Source: DASYRM01 sp036004405
Lineage (GTDB): Bacteria; Acidobacteriota; Vicinamibacteria; Vicinamibacterales; UBA2999
NCBI GenBank assembly: GCA_036004405.1
Contig: DASYRM010000201.1
Location: 1-26,975, forward strand
Length of the DNA: 26,975 nucleotides
Direction: 5' to 3'
Within the stretch, counting starts at the first letter, position 1, and every line of letters starts with the position of its first letter. Below the pieces are notes generated by a model. It saw nothing but the letters and a program-made list of their open reading frames with translations, was not told the origin of the DNA and did not search any database. Both the position numbers and the translations under genes were made by a program. Shown here piece by piece: positions 22,897 through 26,975 of this stretch.

Positions 22897-23481
22897 ATGG
22901 ACCGCGAGTCCGAGCTGGCGCTGGTCGAGCGGGTGCGGGCGGGAGAGACGGCCGCCTTCGACGCCATCCACGAGGCGTTCAACGGCCGGCTGTACGGGTT
23001 TCTGGCGCGTCTGGCGCGCAGCCGCGACGTCGCCGAAGACCTGCTCGAGGAAACCTGGCTCCGGTTCCTCAAGAACGCCGGACAGCTTCACGCCGACACG
23101 CGGCTCGGACCCTGGCTGTTCACCGTCGCCCGCAACGTGCACATCACCTGGTGCCGGTCGCGCGCGATGGAATCGCGGGCCACGGCCACGCTGGATCTGT
23201 GGCCCACGGGGTCTGCCGGCGACTCGCCTTTCGAACAGGCAGCGACGAGCGAGCTGGAGCGCCGCATCGAGCACGCGCTCGCGGCCCTGCCCGTGGACGC
23301 GCGCGAAGCGCTGCTGCTCGTCGGCGTGGAAGGGCTGACGCCCTCGGAGGCTGCCGCGGTGTGTGGCGTGACGCCGGAGGCGATGCGTCAACGCCTCAAG
23401 CGCGCCCGCGCGCAGCTCGCCAAGCAGTTGGAGGACCCGTCACCGGGGCCGATCATTCGTCTGCGGGAGGTGGAGCCATGA
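22897..23481 (+). CDS. ECF-type RNA polymerase sigma factor
   Basis: 194 residues from ATG 22897. Region 2 spans about 7-85: LVERVRAGETAAFDAIHEAF, RDVAEDLLEETWLRFLKNA and GPWLFTVARNVHITWCRSRA. Region 4 spans about 120-180: LERRIEHALAALPVDAREAL, LLVGVEGLTPSEAAAVCGVT and MRQRLKRARAQLAKQL, the helix-turn-helix. There is no region 3, as expected for this class. No ribosome site is clear, and TTCTAA lies 5 bases before ATG, so a leaderless transcript is possible. The next gene overlaps by ATGA and encodes a short membrane protein, the usual position for an anti-sigma factor. Confidence 0.93.
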   Translation: MDRESELALVERVRAGETAAFDAIHEAFNGRLYGFLARLARSRDVAEDLLEETWLRFLKNAGQLHADTRLGPWLFTVARNVHITWCRSRAMESRATATLDLWPTGSAGDSPFEQAATSELERRIEHALAALPVDAREALLLVGVEGLTPSEAAAVCGVTPEAMRQRLKRARAQLAKQLEDPSPGPIIRLREVEP

Positions 23482-23705
23482 CCGCCGACGAACGACCGGA
23501 CGATGTGCTGCGCCTGCTGGAACGGCTCTCCACGCCCGCGCCGCGCGCCCCACGCAGCGACGGCACGCGAGCACGGTGCCACGCTGCGATGGCCCGGCGG
23601 GCGCGTCATCGCAGCGTGCGCATCCTCGACGCGGTGCTCGGTGTCGCCGTCGCGCTCTATGGAGTCGCGGTCGTCGCCGAAGGGCTCCGCGTGCTATTTC
23701 GATGA
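23478..23705 (+). CDS. small membrane protein coupled to the ECF sigma gene (possible anti-sigma factor)
   Basis: 75 residues from ATG 23478, overlapping the sigma-factor TGA (ATGA), with GGGAGG about 7 bases upstream. The N-terminal half is polar (TADERPDDVLRLLERL) with a Cys-His pair in RCHAAMARRARH. One membrane helix follows at about 51-70 (LDAVLGVAVALYGVAVVAEG). Position and topology suit an anti-sigma factor. The usual zinc anti-sigma motif (HxxxCxxC) is absent and the N-domain is very short, so the role is an inference. It overlaps the convergent VOC gene by 12 bases. Confidence 0.75.
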   Translation: MTADERPDDVLRLLERLSTPAPRAPRSDGTRARCHAAMARRARHRSVRILDAVLGVAVALYGVAVVAEGLRVLFR

Positions 23706-24101
23706 GGATGGCGACGAGATCGTCAACAAGAAGCCGCTCGGCTCCTGGACCTCGAACGCGCGGCTGCCCCACTCGGTGTCGTGCGGCTCGGTCTTCAATT
23801 TGAGCCCCGCCGCCTTGGCGCGCGAGGCCACCTGATCGATGTTGTCCTTGGCCTCGATGTAGAGGCGCATGCCGACGCCCTTCGCGCGGTCTCGCCCCTT
23901 CTTTCCGTCATCCTGGCTGAGCCCGAGTCGCGCCTCGCCGGCCTTGAGCATCGCGCCGGTGAGCACTCCGTTCTCCTCCCACTTCTCGTCGACGTCGAAG
24001 CCGAGTCCGGCGAAGAAGTCGAGGCTGTCTTGCAGTTTGTTGACGGTGAGACTGGGCATCACGCCCGTGGCTTTCAACGTTGCGTGCTGTGTGTTCGCCA
24101 T
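23694..24101 (-). CDS. VOC (glyoxalase/bleomycin-resistance fold) family protein
   Basis: 135 residues from ATG 24101, with GGGAGGAG about 5 bases upstream. One VOC module pair: MPSLTVNKLQDSLDFFAGLG with FDVDEKWEENG, then GMRLYIEAKDNIDQVASRAK and WGSRAFEVQEPSGFLLTIS. Of the usual metal ligands only the late Glu (VQEP) is visible; the first-strand His is absent, so a metal-independent role or ligand binding is likely. Single-module proteins usually dimerise. It overlaps the end of the anti-sigma-like gene. Confidence 0.9.
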   Translation of the reverse strand: MANTQHATLKATGVMPSLTVNKLQDSLDFFAGLGFDVDEKWEENGVLTGAMLKAGEARLGLSQDDGKKGRDRAKGVGMRLYIEAKDNIDQVASRAKAAGLKLKTEPHDTEWGSRAFEVQEPSGFLLTISSPSSSK

Positions 24102-24151
24102 GCAGCTCCTCCCGAGCAGCCCATGCGGAGGGAACGACTGCTGCTTCGGGC

Positions 24152-24157
24152 AGTATA
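24152..24157 (-). promoter_or_regulatory. possible -10 box of the VOC gene
   Basis: TATACT on the minus strand, about 50 bases before ATG 24101. A TTGTCA lies only 12 bases further upstream, which is too close for a standard -35. The 24102-24233 gap holds nothing else I can support. Confidence 0.35.
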
Positions 24158-24233
24158 GCGACGCACTCGTGACAACGCATGCTCAACGGCAGGAGACTCG
24201 GCCGTCGCGCCTGACTAGGCCACACCTGACCTT

Positions 24234-26498
24234 CTACGTCCACTTCATCTTCGACAGCGGCAGCTCGCGGGCGCGCTTGCCGGTGGCGGCATACAGCGCG
24301 TTGCCGAGCGCGGCAATCACCGGCGGCAGGCCCGGTTCGCCGACGCCGGTCGGCAGCGCCCCGCTCTCCACGAAGTGCACGTTCACCTGGTACGGCGCAT
24401 CGCTCATGCGCGCGACCTGGAACTTGTCGAAGTTGCTCTGGACGATGCGGCCGTTGGCGGCGGTGATCTCGCCGGTGCGTGCCAGGCCGACGCCCATGAC
24501 GGCCGCGCCTTCCATCTGCGACCGCACACGATCCGGGTTGATGGCCACGCCGCAATCGACCACCTGATCGATCCGCGGCACGCGGAAGCCGCCGCGTCCA
24601 TCCATCTCCACGTGCACCACCGAGGCGACGTAGGTGTTGAAGCTGCGGTGCGCGGCGATGCCGTAGCCCTTGCCGTTGCCCGACTTCAGCTTCGCCCAGC
24701 CGCTCTTTTCGCCGGCCACCTCGAGCACGCGGCGCAGGCGGCGCGTGTCGATCGGGTACTTGTCGTACGGCGCGCCGTAGTTCGAGTACTCCACGCCCTG
24801 CGCCTTGAGGTCGAGCACCTTGCCGGGACCGAGCGTGTCGAGCAGGTACTCGAGCGGATCGCGGCCGGCGGCGTGCGCGAGCTCGTCCATGAAGCTGCCG
24901 AGCGCGAAGAAGTGGAAGTTGTTGGTCACGGCGCGGAACCAGCCGATGCGCACCTGCGCCCTGGCCGGACCGTTCTCGGCGCGGATGTTCGGCACGTCGT
25001 ACGGCGCGTCCGTGAGCGCGAGATCGAGTTCGAACGGCAGCGGGTACTCGACGTCGCCCGCAAACGTCGACGCGATCGGCTGGAAGGCCGACCGGTGCAG
25101 CATCGCGGTCGGCTTGCCGTTCGCGCCCAGAACGGCCTTGTGGTACACGGCCGCGGTCGCGTGGTAGAAGTCGAACTTGATGTCGTCTTCACGGTTCCAG
25201 ACGACCTTCACCGGCTTGCCGAGCTGCTTCGACAGATAGGCCGCTTCCGCCGCGAAGTCGGGCTTGCTCTTGCGGCCGAACCCGCCGCCGAGCAGCGTCA
25301 CGTGGCAGGTGACGTTCTTCTTGTAGATCCCGAGCGCAGCGGCGACGGTCTCCTGCGCCGCCTGCGGGTTCTGCGTCGACGTCCACACCTCGCACTTGCC
25401 GTCCTTGAACTCGGCCACCGCCGCCGGCGGCTCCATCGCCGCGTGCGCCAGCATCGGCGTGGAGTAGGTGGCTTCGATCACCTTGCCGCCCTTGGCAAAC
25501 TCGGCGTCCACGTTCCCGAGATTGCGCACGACCTTCTGCGGCTTTCCCACCGTGGCGATGAGCTGCGCCTTGTAGGCCTCGGACTCGAACGACGCGTTGG
25601 CGCCGTCGTTCCATTCGACCTTCAGCGCCTTGCGGCCCTTGAACGCCGCCCAGGTGTTGTCGGCAATCACCGCCACGCCGCCGAGCGACTGGAACATCAA
25701 CGGCGGCTTCGGCGCCGGAAGCGTGACGGTCTGCCGCACGCCCTTGACCGCCAGCGCCGCCTTGTCGTCGAGGCTCTTCACCGACCCACCCACCACCGGC
25801 GGGTGCTCGATCGACGCGTACACCATGCCCTCGCGGAAGGTGTCGAGGCCGAAGGCGGCCTTGCCCGTGGTGATGTCGCGCAGGTCGTAGATCTCGCGTT
25901 CCTTGCCGACGAAGTTCAAGTCGGCCTTGCTCTTGAACTTGAGATCCTCGTCCTTCGGCACCGGCAGCTTGGCGGCGTCGGCGACGACGGTGGCAAACGC
26001 CAGACGGCGGTTGCTCTTGGCGTGGATCAGGATGCTGTTCTGGACGGTGATCTCGGAGGCCGGCACCTTCCAGCGGGCGGCGGCGGCGCTCACGAGCATC
26101 GATCGCGCGGCGGCGCCGGCGCGGCGGAACGCATCGTAGAAATCACGAATCGAGCGCGAGCCGTCGGTGTTCTGGTCGCCGTACTTCGTGTCGCCGAGCC
26201 CCTGCTCGATGGTCACGAAGCTCCAGTCGGCGTCGAGCTCGTCGGCCGCCACGAGCGGCAGCGTGGTGCGGATGCCGGTGCCCATCTCGGAGCGGTGGGT
26301 GATGATGTAGATCTTGCCGTCGGTCTCGATGCCGAGATACACGCTCGGATTGAGCGCCGCGCCCTGCGCGCGCGTGCGCACGCCGGGATCCTGGGCGAAG
26401 GCCGACTTGGGCAGCACCTGCGCGGCGAGCACGAAGGCGCCGGTCGAGAGCGTGGTGCCGAGGAAATGGCGGCGGCTGACGTTTTCGATGAGATTCAC
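24234..26498 (-). CDS. molybdopterin-binding subunit of an aldehyde/isoquinoline 1-oxidoreductase-type hydroxylase
   Basis: 754 residues from GTG 26498, which overlaps the TGA of the 2Fe-2S gene (GTGA) and has GGGAGG about 6 bases upstream. The N-terminus carries a twin-arginine signal (SRRHFLGTTLSTGAFVLAAQ), so the complex is exported folded with its cofactor. Family blocks include THRSEMGTGIRTTLPLVAADEL (about 67-88), LLGGGFGRKSKPDFAAEA (cofactor dithiolene region) and GVGEPGLPPVIAALGNALYA with the catalytic Glu721. The sequence resembles IorB-type enzymes, which hydroxylate N-heterocycles or oxidise aldehydes using water and pass electrons to a cytochrome. No FAD subunit gene is seen. Confidence 0.93.
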   Translation of the reverse strand: MNLIENVSRRHFLGTTLSTGAFVLAAQVLPKSAFAQDPGVRTRAQGAALNPSVYLGIETDGKIYIITHRSEMGTGIRTTLPLVAADELDADWSFVTIEQGLGDTKYGDQNTDGSRSIRDFYDAFRRAGAAARSMLVSAAAARWKVPASEITVQNSILIHAKSNRRLAFATVVADAAKLPVPKDEDLKFKSKADLNFVGKEREIYDLRDITTGKAAFGLDTFREGMVYASIEHPPVVGGSVKSLDDKAALAVKGVRQTVTLPAPKPPLMFQSLGGVAVIADNTWAAFKGRKALKVEWNDGANASFESEAYKAQLIATVGKPQKVVRNLGNVDAEFAKGGKVIEATYSTPMLAHAAMEPPAAVAEFKDGKCEVWTSTQNPQAAQETVAAALGIYKKNVTCHVTLLGGGFGRKSKPDFAAEAAYLSKQLGKPVKVVWNREDDIKFDFYHATAAVYHKAVLGANGKPTAMLHRSAFQPIASTFAGDVEYPLPFELDLALTDAPYDVPNIRAENGPARAQVRIGWFRAVTNNFHFFALGSFMDELAHAAGRDPLEYLLDTLGPGKVLDLKAQGVEYSNYGAPYDKYPIDTRRLRRVLEVAGEKSGWAKLKSGNGKGYGIAAHRSFNTYVASVVHVEMDGRGGFRVPRIDQVVDCGVAINPDRVRSQMEGAAVMGVGLARTGEITAANGRIVQSNFDKFQVARMSDAPYQVNVHFVESGALPTGVGEPGLPPVIAALGNALYAATGKRARELPLSKMKWT

Positions 26499-26959
26499 GC
26501 CCGGCCTCCCTTCCGCAGGTTCGCCGCGGTCTTGATGGCGGCGCGAATGCGCTGGTAGGTGCCGCAGCGGCAGATGTTGCCGGAGAGCGCGGCGTCGATG
26601 TCGGCGTCCGTGGGCGCGGGCTTGGCCGCGAGCAACGCCACGGCCGCCATGATCTGGCCGGACTGGCAGTAGCCGCACTGCACCACGTCAAGCTCCGCCC
26701 ACGCGCGCTGCACCGGATGGCTGCCGTCCTTCGATAAGCCTTCGATGGTGGTGATGCGTTTCCCCGCGGCGGCGGAGACCGGCGTCACGCAGGAGCGCAG
26801 CGGCGCGCCCTCGAGCTGCACGGTGCACGCGCCGCATTGCGCGATGCCGCATCCGAACTTCGTTCCGGTCAGGCCGAGCAAGTCGCGCAGCACCCACAAG
26901 AGCGGCATCTCGGGCGGCGCGCTCACGTCGTGCGCGGTGCCGTTCACGGTCAGCTTCAT
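26495..26959 (-). CDS. (2Fe-2S)-binding subunit of a molybdenum hydroxylase (IorA-type)
   Basis: 154 residues from ATG 26959, with GGGAGG about 6 bases upstream. The plant-type ferredoxin cluster is ligated by Cys37, Cys42, Cys45 and Cys57 (KFGCGIAQCGACTVQLEG, RSCVTP). The second helical-domain cluster is ligated by Cys95, Cys98, Cys130 and Cys132 (VVQCGYCQSGQ, NICRCGTY). There is no signal peptide; export would be by piggy-back with the twin-arginine signal of the large subunit. It is translationally coupled to that gene and is at the right edge of the window. Confidence 0.95.
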   Translation of the reverse strand: MKLTVNGTAHDVSAPPEMPLLWVLRDLLGLTGTKFGCGIAQCGACTVQLEGAPLRSCVTPVSAAAGKRITTIEGLSKDGSHPVQRAWAELDVVQCGYCQSGQIMAAVALLAAKPAPTDADIDAALSGNICRCGTYQRIRAAIKTAANLRKGGRA

Positions 26960-26975
26960 GGCTTCCCTCCCGGCG

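Noticed and set aside
24375..26558. Plus-strand open frame (727 codons) opposite the molybdenum hydroxylase
   Set aside because: Shadow frame with low-complexity Arg/Leu/Val/His sequence; the opposite strand carries all family motifs.

Overview
The window looks like chromosomal DNA from a soil-type Acidobacteriota bacterium, most likely of the Vicinamibacteria group. This is inferred from the high GC content with frequent GTG starts, a TIGR03435-type protein, a secreted protein with the WGDPDLQGIW block, an Oar-like TonB-dependent receptor with a carboxypeptidase-regulatory N-domain, and many exported hydrolases. I see no rRNA, tRNA, CRISPR array, phage gene or transposase. The window is gene-dense (28 genes), with no gene-free stretch longer than about 150 bases.

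Layout: (1) 1-3698: a NIPSNAP protein (partial) and a YciI protein leftward, then an exported M49 (dipeptidyl-peptidase III type) peptidase and a secreted metallo-beta-lactamase-fold hydrolase rightward. (2) 3700-5995: an MpaB/DUF2236 oxygenase-family gene bracketed by two near-identical structured elements, then a Tat-exported enolase-superfamily enzyme. (3) 6000-8050: a lipoprotein, a small secreted protein and an M43 metalloprotease. (4) 8053-11912: a leftward, tightly coupled operon of zinc-ribbon/PH-domain protein, GNAT acetyltransferase, ABC ATPase and S9 peptidase. (5) 12048-12877: a repeat-tailed exported protein overlapping a TerB-like protein. (6) 12899-17392: leftward secreted proteins (serine hydrolase, TIGR03435, WGDPDLQGIW protein, bicupin, unknown). 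(7) 17516-22453: TonB receptor followed by an exported protein that combines a CXXCH heme site, a PHM/DBH-like copper monooxygenase core with a complete ligand set, and TPRs. (8) 22457-24101: small membrane protein, ECF sigma factor with a coupled membrane protein, and a VOC protein. (9) 24234-26959: a two-subunit molybdenum hydroxylase of the isoquinoline 1-oxidoreductase type, without its FAD subunit.

The most unusual signal is a dispersed family of GTAG-headed hairpins resembling REP sequences mobilised by RAYT enzymes. Their stem sequences change from copy to copy while pairing is kept. At four genes (M49, MBL, DUF2236, enolase) the TAG of the GTAG head is the stop codon. Two hairpins lie inside the coding sequence of the copper-monooxygenase-like gene, in frame, on both sides of its heme motif. 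Two larger composite versions, with an outer stem, two inner hairpins and a 54-base core identical at 52 positions, flank the DUF2236 gene as direct repeats. No RAYT gene is in the window, so any mobilising enzyme must be elsewhere in the genome.
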